A stretch of DNA of 64,000 bases from Bretschneidera sinensis (lineage: Eukaryota > Streptophyta > Magnoliopsida > Brassicales > Akaniaceae), in contig CM043699.1 of NCBI GenBank assembly GCA_023935145.1, positions 68,116,638-68,180,637 on the forward strand, read 5' to 3'. A program made the translations under genes and the position numbers. Every line of letters begins with the position of its first letter. The stretch's first letter is position 1. Shown here piece by piece: positions 10,495 to 20,951 of this stretch. The notes under the pieces are model-generated. The model did not search any database, was not told the DNA's origin, and saw only the letters and a program-made list of their open reading frames with translations.

Positions 10495-11530
10495 ACTACT
10501 GCTCGGCCCCGTTCGAGGAGGTGCGCACATAAGTCTTTGCTCGGCCATGGGTGTGCGCAGTTTCGACTGGCCATGCGCACTAATGCGCACTGGACCTTAG
10601 AAAGTGTGCAATAGTGTGCACTACTGCTTGGCCCCGTCCGAGGAGGTGCGCACGTATGCCTCTGCTCGGCCATGGGTGTGTGCAGCCTCGATTGGCCATG
10701 CGCACTGGACCTTAGATAGTGTGCAATAGTGTGCACTACTGCTCGGCCCCGTCCGAGGAGGTGTGCACGTATGCCTCTGCTCGGCCATGGGTATGCGTAG
10801 CTTCGATTGGCTGTGCGCACTGACGTGCACTGGACCTTAGACAGTGTGCACTACTGCTTGGCCCCGTCCAAGGAGGTGCGCACATATGCCTCTGCTCGGC
10901 CATGTGTGTGCGCAGCCTCGATTGGCCGTGCACACTGATGGGCACTGGACCTTAGATAGTGTGCAATAGTGTGCACTACTGCTCGGCCCCGTCCGAGGAG
11001 GTGTGCACATATGCCTCTGCTCGGCCATGGGTGTGCGCAGCTTTGATTGGCTATGCGCACTGATGCGCACTGGACCTTAGACAGTGTGCAATAGTGTTCA
11101 CTACTGCTCGGCCTCGTCCGAGGAGGTACGTGCACATATGCCTCTGCTCGGCCATGGGTGTGCGCAGCCTCGATTGGCCGTGCGCACTGATGCGCACTGG
11201 ACCTTAGACAGTGTGCAATAGTGTGCACTACTGCTCGGCCCTGTTCGAGGAGGTGCGCATATATGCCTCTGCTCGGCCATGGGTGTGCGCAGTCTCGATT
11301 GGCCGTGCGCACTGATGCGCACTGGAACTTAGACAGTGTGCAATAGTGTGCACTACTGTTTGGCCCCGTCCGAGGAGGTGCGCACATATGCCTCTGCTCG
11401 ACCATGGGTGTGCGCAGCCTCTATTGGCCGTGCGCACGGATGCGCACTGGACCTTAGACAGTATGCAATAGTGTGCACTACTGCTTGGCCCCATCCGAGG
11501 AGGTGCGCACATGTACCTCTGCTCGGCCAT
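10495..11530. repeat. Tandem array, about 125-bp unit, nine copies
   Basis: The landmark 'actactgct' recurs at 10495, 10620, 10735, 10850, 10975, 11100, 11227, 11352 and 11477. Spacing is 125-127 bp, or 115 bp where a unit has a deletion. Each unit carries 'gtccgaggaggtgcgcac', 'gctcggccatggg' and 'gcgcactggaccttag'. Overlapping minus-strand open frames through it are repeat artefacts. Confidence 0.93.
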
Positions 11531-11790
11531 GTGTGCTATACAATAGCTGGGACAGGGGCGTGCGCACTATGGTGTTCGGCCATATGTGTTATACGATAGC
11601 TGGGACAGGGGCATGCGCGCTATGATGCTCGGCCATGTGCGCTATGCGATAGCTCGGACAGGGGCGTGCGCACTACGGTGCTCGATCGTGTGCACTATGC
11701 GATAGCTTGGACAGGGGAGTGCGCACTACGGTCCTCGGCCATGTGCGCTATGAGATAGCTCGGACAGGGGCGTGCGCACTACGACTGAGG
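11530..11790. repeat. Tandem array, about 54-bp unit, five copies
   Basis: 'ggacagggg' recurs at 11549, 11602, 11656, 11709 and 11762, with 'gcgatagct' before and 'cgtgcgcacta' after. It shares the words 'gctcggccat' and 'gtgcgcac' with the 125-bp array, so the arrays may be related. Confidence 0.88.
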
Positions 11791-11928
11791 AACTTGACTC
11801 AAACTGATGGGTGTGAGTGCTGGCCCCTACTGCTCTCCTACCAGCATCCCTAGCGGGGGGTTTGGGCGGCATGACAACAGATGAGTTCTTTAAACTTCTT
11901 CGCTGTTACTGCCAGCGAAAGATGGTGG
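11791..11928. other. Leader of the non-autonomous Tat-type element
   Basis: Sequence between the arrays and the PBS with no repeat or coding signal. Confidence 0.5.
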
Positions 11929-11947
11929 TTTCCCACGGACGGCACCA
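11929..11947 (-). promoter_or_regulatory. Primer binding site, Tat type
   Basis: Minus strand TGGTGCCGTCCGTGGGAAA, three bases after the LTR end. The same PBS class as in the Tat-like element at 39070. Confidence 0.85.
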
Positions 11948-11950
11948 ATC

Positions 11951-12546
11951 TGTTGATGCCAAAAATGTGTTTTGCTGAGTTGGAGGCTAGGACTTAGATA
12001 TATCTGCACAGGGAGAGGAAAGTGAGCTAGGGGGTTGCCGGAGGGGGTGCCTCCGAAGATGCTCCGATGCTTTAGTTAGAGTCAGAGCAAAAATATGTAG
12101 GGGACGAGCGCTCCTTTTTTCAGTTGAGCAAAAAGTTGGCCCTTTGGAGTGCATACCTGACCCTTTTTATAGGGCTTCGGAGGCGGAATTTGGCCTAGGG
12201 CAGCAGTAATATGTTCCCCAAACTGGGTTGGGTAATGATGCCTAGGAGGCCCAGCTAGGTGGCTGGGGGCCATCCGTTAGGGCTTTGCCTTGCTGGCTTG
12301 ATCTGGAGTCGTTTATGCGTTAAGGCGGTTTGACGACCTGACATCCCAACTTGATTGGGTAATAATGGCCTGGAGGGCGGTGGTGATGTGGAGGCCTAGC
12401 TGGGGGGCAATGATGCCCTGAAGGGCGGTCATGACCTGGAGGCCCAACTGTCAGAGCCTGGGTCTTTCGCGTGTCTCTTTGCAGTCTGGGGTCAAGATGA
12501 TCCACGTGTCGTCTTCTTATTGGAGAGGTGTATTTTGGCAGTATCA
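11951..12546 (-). mobile_element. 5' LTR of the non-autonomous Tat-type element
   Basis: 596 bp, TGATACTGCC to GGCATCAACA on the minus strand, followed by the PBS. Near-identical to the left LTR apart from scattered changes and the latter's 83-bp duplication. Confidence 0.88.
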
Positions 12547-12551
12547 CTATG

Positions 12552-13616
12552 CAAAGAAGAAATCTGCAGACGAGGCTTGCTGAAAGTGGAAGCGAGTATT
12601 GTAAGCCTTCATCGCAGAAGAAATTGGTTAAGATACATCCAAATATAATTTATCATCTTCCTAAAACTCTTTACCAACACCCACACCAACAGTGGAAGAA
12701 GAGAAAAAGGCAGCGACGTCGACGGCAAAAAGCAGCAAAGAAGTATGCCTTTACTTTGGAAAATAGCGAAAAAGGCTCGTTGAAGTGTTTCCAGATCTAG
12801 TCATTGTTCATCTGCTATTAAACGTGGAGGAAGTCAAGAATCAACCAAAAAAATATAGGGGAACGAAGCCCAGTCACTGCCGACGGTTGAAACGACGTCA
12901 AAATCACCGAAAACAGGCGGAAAAGCCACGCTGTTTCCAGAGGCAACACTGGTTTCGAGCTGTCTCACGTCGAACCAATCGTGCCACTCTGGTGAACAAA
13001 ACCAAACTCTCGACGACCCATTCCGAGCATTATTAGCCATAACCCGAATAGTCAATAGACCCACGTGGTTTAGTCGGGTGAAGAAGATGGAAGAGATTTT
13101 TCTTGTTTTGTTAAGTCAAACTCTAACCTTTCAAATTTTGACAAGTCAAAACCTATTCTTAATAACTTTAAGAATCCCACTGACATTCCTATTTCTGACC
13201 CAATACACAATTCTCCAGTTTATTAACAGCTGGGCATAAACCAAATTTTGGTCAATTTCCAATTATAAATCAAAGAAGTTTTGGACCAAATTGGTTCCAA
13301 AGTTTTTCCAGCCGAAGGAATCTGAAAGTTTGGTTTCTTAACTCCAAGGAGGTTTTTTGAGAAAGGAGATAGTTCAAGACGACCTTTGAAGCCCTAGTAC
13401 AAGAAATTCAAATTTTACAAGCACAAGCTTATTATTATTTATTCTTTTATTAAACAGTTGTAATTTTTTTTATTGTAAGTTGTAAACACAATCAATAACT
13501 ATATACACATTTGTTCTTTTATTTCCTTGTTGTACTGTCTTTTCATAAATCCAAGTTCAAATATACATTTCTTGAAAATAGAATCTCAAGGCTCTTCAAT
13601 TCACACAATGAAAGTT
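12552..13616. other. Unassigned region
   Basis: About 1 kb I cannot identify. A short plus-strand open frame up to 12797 ends in a lysine/arginine-rich stretch (KKRKRQRRRRQKAAKK) and has no recognised domain. An AT-rich section (13420-13560) looks like an untranslated or LTR region. It could be low-copy plant DNA or the end of another element; with 9179-9257 it forms the target of the Tat-type insertion. Confidence 0.35.
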
Positions 13617-13748
13617 GAAAAGCTTTGTGGGCTTAATACAAAATTTGGAAAACGAGAATAGCCTACAAATTAATTCATGAAAAGACCTATTATAGAGTGA
13701 CAAATGAAAAACACAGAGATTTGAAAATGGAAAGAAAACAATGAGTTG

Positions 13749-14448
13749 ACATGTGCAATTATCTTAAATCATTGGAAGATAACTTGCTTCTTTCATACGA
13801 AAATAAGAAAACCGCCAAAGAACTCTTGGATGCCTTAACGGATAAATACAAAGCAATCCTTGAAACATAAGTCCAATTATTAATGGACAAGTTCAATGGG
13901 ACCCAGATGTTTGAAAATGAAAGTGTTGGAAATCATATTCAAAAATTAAAATTAATAGCCAAGGACCTGGCTAGCACTGGTTGTCCTATTGATGAAAAAT
14001 TACAAGTATCCAAAATAATTTTCCAAGTCTTGGGATCAAATGGTGACCTCATTGATCTATGGACCATCAAAACTAACAATGGATACTTTATTATCATTGT
14101 TAACTTTAGAAGAGAAACATAAGAATTGAAGAAATTGTAGAAAAGTGGATAATAATCTATTCATGTCTGAAGAACCTGTGAAGCGACCGCCAAAGAAGAA
14201 ATTCAGAAAAGGCAAATGGAGACCATCCTATCACTAGAAGAAAGTTGTCAACAAAAGGATTTTACGCTTATTGTAAAAGAAATCATGATGGTTAGTGATG
14301 GAGATAATTCTTGTTGGGTCAATTCTGCTGTTGAGAGATTTTTTTTTTTGGGCAAAAACAAAGAAAGTTTCATCGGGTTCATTCCAAAGAATCTAGGAGA
14401 ACAAAAAATATGCATGAGAAACAATACCTATATTGATAAACTAGTTTA
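13749..14448 (+). pseudogene. copia gag remnant
   Basis: The frame from 13749 gives CNYLKSLEDNLLLSYENKKTAKELLDALTDKY, then after a stop at 13868 LLMDKFNGTQMF, VGNHIQKLKLIAKDLASTGCPIDEKLQVSKIIFQVL. This is the UBN2-type gag fold of plant copia elements. Further on, basic text KRPPKKKFRKGKW and a broken zinc knuckle (YAYCKRNHDG) are visible in shifted frames. The fragment ends where the LTR at 14449 begins. Its orientation is opposite to the pol debris at 16448-17754, so it belongs to a different insertion. Confidence 0.75.
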
Positions 14449-16447
14449 AGTCTATCAATATAAAAACGCAATGAAAATTTAAATTTTTTCATGCCAATAA
14501 ACTAAACCCAAGAAATTTTCTATGGAATATATTAGAATGAGATAAACAAATTTTATACAAGGTTAGAGATTTATACATTTATTTAATGGAGATTTCGAGA
14601 TGAGTTCACGAGCCGTTGAAGCTTTCGATCTCTAAGTGTATCAACACGAGTAACCAAGAACTAGAGATCTCCAATAAAATTTGACTGAGAATAGAAAAGT
14701 GCTAACTCCTAGTTTTCAAAAGCAATTTTCTAAAGCACTTTTCAAAAAACCTGTTTTTAAAAACTGTTTTCTGAAAACTCCAAATTGGTGTTTTCTAACA
14801 TAATTTTTGAAAAATAGCCCTAAAATCAATGTTCACTTCTCTGTTTCATTCTTCCTTCATGGTATATAAAAAAATATTAAAATTTTGAAAATAAAATAAT
14901 ATTAATTATTTTTAAATATTTAGTAAATATGAGAAATAAAATTAATATAAACTTCAAATTTAATCTCAAAACTAAAAATAATTACAAAGTATATCAAAAC
15001 AGTTTTCAAAATAAGATTATTCGAACAACATTTTATTGTTTTCTGTTTTGAAAATAGTTTTTGAGTTACAGTTATCCAAACATGTTTTCTTCAGAAAACT
15101 GTTTTCAATTTTTATTTTAGAAAACTGAAAACAGAAAATTGTTACCCAAACAGAAAGCTTAAGATCTGCTTTTAATCACTAATAATAACGATTAGGGTTT
15201 TCATCAAATAAAAGTCCTATTTATATAAAACCTCTACTCCAAAAGGACATAGAATTTTTAGAATTACAATTAAAACCCTAGTTTAATTTATTTACTATAA
15301 TCTCTTCATTAGCCCTTATATTTCTCTACTTATATAATAACCCCATTGTGTGTGACCCCTTAAGTTCAATATTGCGCTGACAGTGTCAATTGGACCTCGT
15401 CCAATTAATTAGAACTCTTTCTAATTAGTTCGAATTAAAACTCCTTTTAATTCTCCCTTTAATGATAATTACAATTAATTCTCAAGACTTTTACAAATTA
15501 TGTGTGACACCTAGTAGTATATCATGATTACCCAGATAACATGAATTTATGTGAATTTTTGTATTGTTAGTTACCGTGCAATTCAATTCTTTGATCATGT
15601 AATGCCCTTGATAAAACATAAGGTGAAATCACCGTCAAACCTTAATTATTTAATCATATTTATCAAAATCTCAAGTCCATAGCTTATACGGTGAAATTAG
15701 AAACTCCTTTCTAATTTTCACCTTACCTTGGCCAAAGAATTTCTAAGCTATGACTTAATCAGATCATATAAGTCATTCTCTTTCTTTTATGGAAAGTGTT
15801 TGATACTCTATAGTACACTCACATACCTCAATGTATAAGAGGTCATACCCAATTAGTACTTTATGTGGCTCATGATTAGAACCACATTTAAGTAACATCA
15901 AAACATGATGTCCTATACACAAGGCATCCATGGGACCTGAAGTCTAAGGATCACTTGCACAACTGCAACATAAGAACTCTTATTGACAACCATTAAAATT
16001 TCAATTAGGAATTGATTGAGTCAAGTCAGTTCAGTGTACTTGTTCTCTAACAAGCACCTACATAACTTATTTTAGTATCTCATACACTAGTGATAATGAG
16101 ATCAATCACCATCAGCTACTTGAGGAAACATAGTATATACTAATCTATTCAGATTCACTGATTCACTAATGACCTTCTTAGTGATCCTATGATTAGAAAT
16201 ACTTAAGAATAAATCTTAAAGAAATACATCTCATAAGTAAAATTTCATCATAGTGCTTATTTGAACTGCTTCTATTTTATGGTCTTTATCATGTAAACAC
16301 ATTTACTGCTTGTAATTAAAAATGATAAATATTATTGTTTCCATTATTAATAATATTATCAATAAATGAATAAGATCAATTAAAAGTAATATGCCTAGAC
16401 ATCGAATGCTATTGGCTTGTAGGGCACACTACTATTAATATCTCACT
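14449..16447 (-). mobile_element. 3' LTR of an old minus-strand copia element
   Basis: Over most of its length it aligns with 28772-30122, for example 'tagagatttatac', 'gacttaatcagatca', 'gtcatacccaatta' and 'aaggcatccatgg' in the same order. On the minus strand the purine-rich GTGCAAGTGAGAT (end of pol) leads into the LTR near 16447. Ends are eroded, so boundaries are within tens of bases. The interior is AT-rich without coding. Confidence 0.75.
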
Positions 16448-17754
16448 TGCACTAAAGCCAATAGCCCAAGAATGTCATACCCACTACTTTAGTTAGTGGA
16501 TTCACATTATTATCTATTAATAAAACTTTTTCTATCTTTATATTGCCTTTTCCATTGATCTATCTAATCAAATAGAATCGCTGCAAGTTTTGCTTGGATT
16601 TCTAATGAGACCTTTGTTCTTACGCATGCGCAATAATGCCATTGTTGTCACAATACCAAGATACTGGATTTACATTGTCATGAACCATTATAAACTCAGT
16701 GATGATCTTCTTTATCCAAACAGCTTCTTTTGCAGTCTCAGATGCAGCAATGTATTCAACCTCCATAGTCGAATCCGCAATGGTTGCTTGATTGGAACAT
16801 TTCCAACTCATTGCTCTACCATTTAAGGTGAACACATATCCTGATATTGATTTAATGTCATCTTTTTTAGAATGAAAAATAGAGTTTGTGAATACTTCAA
16901 GTTTCAAATTCTATCCTCCATCTATGAGGAACAAATCTTTAGTTTTTCTCAGTAACATAAGAATGCTTTTCACAACTATCCAATGATCCTCATCTAGATT
17001 TGACTAATATCTACTCATAACACTTAGAATATATGAAATATCAGGCTTTGTACATAACATAGAGTACATGATGAATTTAATCTACTCATGCATTTTCTTT
17101 CTTTGGGTCTCATTTTGTATTATGTACACATATTCCTCTATGTTTCTATTAAGGATAGTGGTTTTTACACCCATCCATATCTCATAGTCATGGTATGCAG
17201 CTATAGCAATTAAAATTCTAATGGATTTGAATATGACTAGAGGAGACAAAATTTTATCAAAGTCAACAGCCAATTTTTGCTTGAAACTTGTTGCTACTAG
17301 GTTTTCTATATAGGTTTCTACCTTTCCATCTACTCCAATATTTCTTTTAAAGACCCATTTGCTATAGGTACTATCCCTTTAGGTGTATCGACCAAAGTCC
17401 AAACTTTGTTGGAATACATGGAATCCTTTTAAGATTTCATAGCTTCTAGCTACTTCTCTAAATCAATATCTGACATCACTTTTTCATGGACAACAGGTTC
17501 TTTATCATCTATAAGGTGTATTTCTTGGTCATCATTTATAAGAAATCCATATCTCTTTAGAACCTTGGTATTCTACTATATCAATGAAAATGTTATGTAA
17601 TAGGACGATCTATTGATGTAGGTTCCTCAATTTGAATAGTACTATGATGTGGTTGTTGTGACATTTCATCAAGTTCTATTTTGTTCCCATGGCCCCCTTC
17701 TAGCATAAACTCTTTTTCTAGAAAGATATAATACCTAGAAATAAAATACCCTTT
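16448..17754 (-). pseudogene. copia RT and RNase H remnant
   Basis: Minus-strand text from 17500 downward: VWTLVDTPKGIVPI, FDKILSPLVIFKSIRILIAIAAYHDYEIWMGVKTTILNRN, VYIIQNE, the N-terminal half of copia RT. The RT catalytic YVDD region is deleted or scrambled around 16950-17050. RNase H follows: DDIKSISGYVFTLNGRAMSWKC, TIADSTMEVEYIAASETAKEAVWIKKII, WYCDNNGIIAHA (16907 to 16620). Many stops. It lies just upstream of its 3' LTR; integrase, protease and gag are missing, replaced by inserted Athila-like DNA from 17755 on. Confidence 0.82.
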
Positions 17755-19026
17755 ATTAGCTTAAGAATTTGTTACTTTGAGTTGTTTTCGTTGTTTTTCA
17801 GGTTTACAAGCACTGGGAAAGGAGTTTCACTAAAATTGCTAGAATTGCCTGTACAGATCAATTATTTTTGTGGATTTTACTGTATTAATGCAGGAAGAAC
17901 CAAGAGATGAACCATATATGCTTGGAAAGATCCGGAAGTCTATTTTTTGAGGAATTTTACGGCTCGTAAAAATGATTTTTCTAGAGAAAGTTATGGCAGT
18001 TTTAGTAGACAGGGGTTAAGATGAAGATGTCTAGTGTGCTCGAGCACACCAGACTTGCGATCGATCGCAAGTGCGCACTCGCACATCCCACATCGGTTAA
18101 AAACACTTTGCAGTTCATCAGTATGCGCTCGAGTGCACCAGACTGCGATCGAGCACACTCGGGCAGTATCCCACATCGAATTTGAAAAACATTGTACTCC
18201 AGGAATTCCCCTATAAAAGCCCCATCTCACTTCATCATTCGGGGTGCAATCTTGAGGACTTCTGCTAGCATTCTGGTGGATCTCAAAGGCTTTGTTACCA
18301 CAAGGAGAAGTGCTGCCCAACAACGAGTGGAATTTCTCCCCATGTATAGTCAGTTTTTAATTTACTGCTTTTGTTAGTTTTAAAGTTTAATATTTAGCAC
18401 TGTTATTGTGAACTTTAGTTTCATGATTATAAGTGGCTAAAATCTTCAGCTAAGGTTGAAGATCAAGCCTCGCCATTGTTTGGCATAATATTTTTAGATT
18501 TGTTTATACAATTCTGATGTTTTTTTTAGTATAAATGTTCTGTTCAATTATTTGAGTAAAATCTTATGATTGGTTGCGTTTAAATTGTTCTGTTGGATAT
18601 TTCATGTGTTTCATCTGATGGATACATCGAATCATTTTTGATTAAATTGGATATCCTTTGTGATTTGTTAAAAACGGATACATTGGATTGTTTTGGTTTA
18701 ATTGGGATATTTGTTGTGATTTGTTTAAAGTTGAATTCATGGAATGTTTTGATAGATTATTTTTATATAGAACATGAAGATATATGCTTTACTTTGGTGG
18801 GGAGGATTCAGAAACCTTAGTGTTTTTATCATTAGTCTTTAAATCAATTTAGTTTAGTTTATATTTGTTTTGCAAAAGACAATTCAAAACTTGGAACTAG
18901 GTTAAAATAGGCTTAGTTTAGATAAAAAATATTTTCATAACGCAATTCCCTGTGGATTCGACCTTTTACTTGCACAACACTATATTGCAAATGACTCGTG
19001 CGCTTGCGAATAATTTAAAACTCACA
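17755..19026 (+). mobile_element. Athila-like 5' LTR, plus sense, start missing
   Basis: Same family as 2521-3805 (inverted) and 37383-38756. It lacks the first roughly 50 bp (TGATGAGAG...) and begins at 'ttagcttaagaatttg'. It ends 'aaaactcaca' before a PBS. TATA-like CCTATAAAAG lies near 18210. Upstream are strong palindromes (18034-18079) and two TCCCACATCG motifs. Confidence 0.85.
18034..18079. promoter_or_regulatory. Cluster of perfect palindromes upstream of the LTR TATA box
   Basis: GTGTGCTCGAGCACAC at 18034-18049 (16 bp), CTTGCGATCGATCGCAAG at 18054-18071 (18 bp, extending to 20 at 18053-18072) and AGTGCGCACT at 18070-18079. They lie about 130-180 bp upstream of the TATA-like box. The regulatory role is inferred from position. 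Confidence 0.6.
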
Positions 19027-19032
19027 AGTTTT

Positions 19033-19050
19033 TGGTGCTGTTGTCGAGGA
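19033..19050 (+). promoter_or_regulatory. Degenerate Athila-type PBS
   Basis: TGGTGCTGTTGTCGAGGA follows the LTR, a decayed form of the tRNA-Asp PBS seen intact at 7026-7043 (changes are C-to-T or G-to-A type). Confidence 0.8.
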
Positions 19051-19206
19051 GTTGTTTGGTTTGTGAAAATTAAATTTTTGGTCTGAATTGATTTTCTTTT
19101 TCTACTAGTTAGTTAGCAATTTTGGTTTGATTTTTCTTTTTGCAATTTTATTTTATTTTATTTGTTTCTATTTGCATTGGCCTATAAAAAAAAAGATATA
19201 TAAAAA

Positions 19207-19800
19207 AATTTTAAAAAAAAGTGGATGAATCCAGTGCTAGTTTCACAGTCTTTGGAGGACGCCCTCAAGGATTTCATGAAGATGACCAGCCAGTCCATCA
19301 ATACAACCAATACATTCAATGTTGATAGTTGTTCCATTTGTGCTAGTTCTATGCATTTAGCACAGAATTGTCCATCTACGCAGGCTTTTGTCGAGTATCC
19401 CATGGAACAAATGAACACTTTCAATGACTACTGGTGGCAATCAAATGGATCTTACTCCGAGACATACAATCCAAAGTGGCGGAACCACCCTGATTTTTCA
19501 TGGACACAGAACCAACTGATGAATCAGGGAGGAGCCCCTTATCATGCTCACAATCAATACCCTCCCGAATTTCCTCCACCAGTTCTAAGTTATGGTCACT
19601 CAGCCTATCCAGCACCATCACCCGCTTACCAAACTCCCATTTAAGTGCCAGTGTCGGTTTCACAGTCATTGGAGGATGCCTTCAATGATTTCAGGAAGAT
19701 GACTGGCCAATCCATAAGCGAAGTGAGGAGTGCAACAATAGTAAACACCCAAGCAATTGCCGAGCAATTGCCAACAATAGTAAACACCCAAACAATAGTT
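19207..19800 (+). pseudogene. Athila-like gag C-terminal remnant
   Basis: Reads SQSLEDALKDFMKMTSQSI, then CSICASSMHLAQNCPS (knuckle-like C-x2-C...C with the His in place), PMEQMNTFNDYWWQSNGSYSETYNPKWRNHPDFSWTQNQL, APYHAHNQYPPEFPPP and PAYQTPI before a stop at 19642. The frame continues SVSQSLEDAFNDFRKMTGQSISEV, a partial repeat of its own beginning, which points to internal duplication. The capsid part is absent; the text breaks off near 19800 at low-complexity DNA. Confidence 0.82.
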
Positions 19801-20951
19801 CTTTTCTTTCTTTCTTCTTTCTTTGCCATAATTCTTTTTTTTTTATTTTTATACTTTGGCACATAACCACTCACCTTCTCCTTCATCATTTTTCTTTTTT
19901 TTTCTTTTCCACAACCCCCAACTTATCTCCTTTAATGTACTTGGGTTGTGGTAGTGATATTTTTTTTCATATTTCCCTCCCTACTCCTTTTAAGTGCTTC
20001 TCAACAAATATGTGTAGCTAAGTTCTTTTAAAAGGAAGGTAAGGAAAAAATGTTTTAGGCTCAATATAAAGGTAAGTAAATTGGCTATTGAAAGAAACAA
20101 GGCTCAAATTCTTTTTCAAGAAAAAAGGCTCAAATAGGTGACTAGTGATAAATATAGCAATGTTAGGTTTGAAAGGCTCAAACGGTTCAAAAATGGCCTA
20201 TATCATATCCTAAGTAATGTGCATTCTAGGAATTCGCCTCAAGTGATTATCAAGTAAGTTCTAGAGCTTGTCGAGGCAACAAAAATATTCACAAAATAAT
20301 CACACATAAAACTTTTCTTAATGCTTTCGATTAATCATACAATCTTACTACAAGCTAGAGTCTTTAACCAGATCAAGATTAATACTTAAATTAATTTCAA
20401 ACTGAAGCAAGATTTAACAACTTCTGAATGCTATATGCTATCTCAATTAAGTTTTATATCATTGACATGTAAATTGACTCTAAAGCTAACACAAAGCATG
20501 CTAAACACACACCAAGATGACACCAAGCAGTTCAACAGTTCAATGGTATGGTATGCAATAAGAAATGTGTTTCCTCCACCCCCAACTGAAGATAAACATT
20601 GTCCTCAATGTAAAAGCAAAAATTAAGGAAACTCTCTTTTTAACCAAAGGTGCGTGGAACTGAAAATCATGCACGACCAATTGAACCTTATGCTCAACTT
20701 CTTGTTGAAGGTCCGATCTACAACATAGAACAAACAAAAAAGAAAGCAATTGCGGTGTACCATCGTGTGTTAGCACACTAAAAATTAAAATGGACTCAAT
20801 AATAAAATAAAATAAAAACGAAACAAACAAAACAAAAGAAAGAAAATAAAATTAAATACGTACCTGTGTTGTGTGGTCAAGATGCGTAAACCGGATCCAT
20901 AAGCAGAATGTCTTCCACTTCTGAATCTTGTCTATCGACTAAGATTTTAAG
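19801..20951. other. Non-coding junction between two facing Athila-like elements
   Basis: T-rich then A-rich DNA without a gene. A PPT-like tract with 'acattgtcctcaatg' at 20577-20607 matches the 3' non-coding regions of Athila-like elements at 5036 and 59089, so at least 20500-20951 belongs to the minus-strand element whose pol ends at 20952. Its 3' LTR is not found. Confidence 0.5.

Larger units (their letters stand above)
9258..12546 (-). mobile_element. Non-autonomous Tat-type element full of tandem repeats
   Basis: Two LTRs (9258-9937, 11951-12546), a PPT and a Tat-type PBS on the minus strand, and a perfect TSD ctatg (9253-9257, 12547-12551). The 2.0-kb interior has no gag or pol motif and is GC-richer than the surroundings. 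It is mostly three tandem arrays with 97-, about 125- and about 54-bp units. Structurally it is a LARD-like passenger that would need enzymes from an autonomous Tat relative. Confidence 0.88.

Noticed and set aside
10437..11405. Several overlapping minus-strand open frames of 70-184 codons with CAHPWPSRGICAHLL-type repeats
   Set aside because: They are read from a tandem array whose unit (about 125 bp) is not a multiple of three; different frames give the same peptide words and there is no gene context.
10034..11790. CRISPR-like array
   Set aside because: Units are contiguous tandem repeats without unique spacers, in a plant retroelement.
12834..13064. Minus-strand 76-codon frame and an Arg/Lys-rich plus-strand frame at 12528-12800 as possible host genes
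   Set aside because: No recognisable domain, no convincing gene structure, and the plus-strand frame begins inside an LTR.
12552..13560. Endogenous pararetrovirus fragment
   Set aside because: No movement, coat or RT motif found; left as unassigned.
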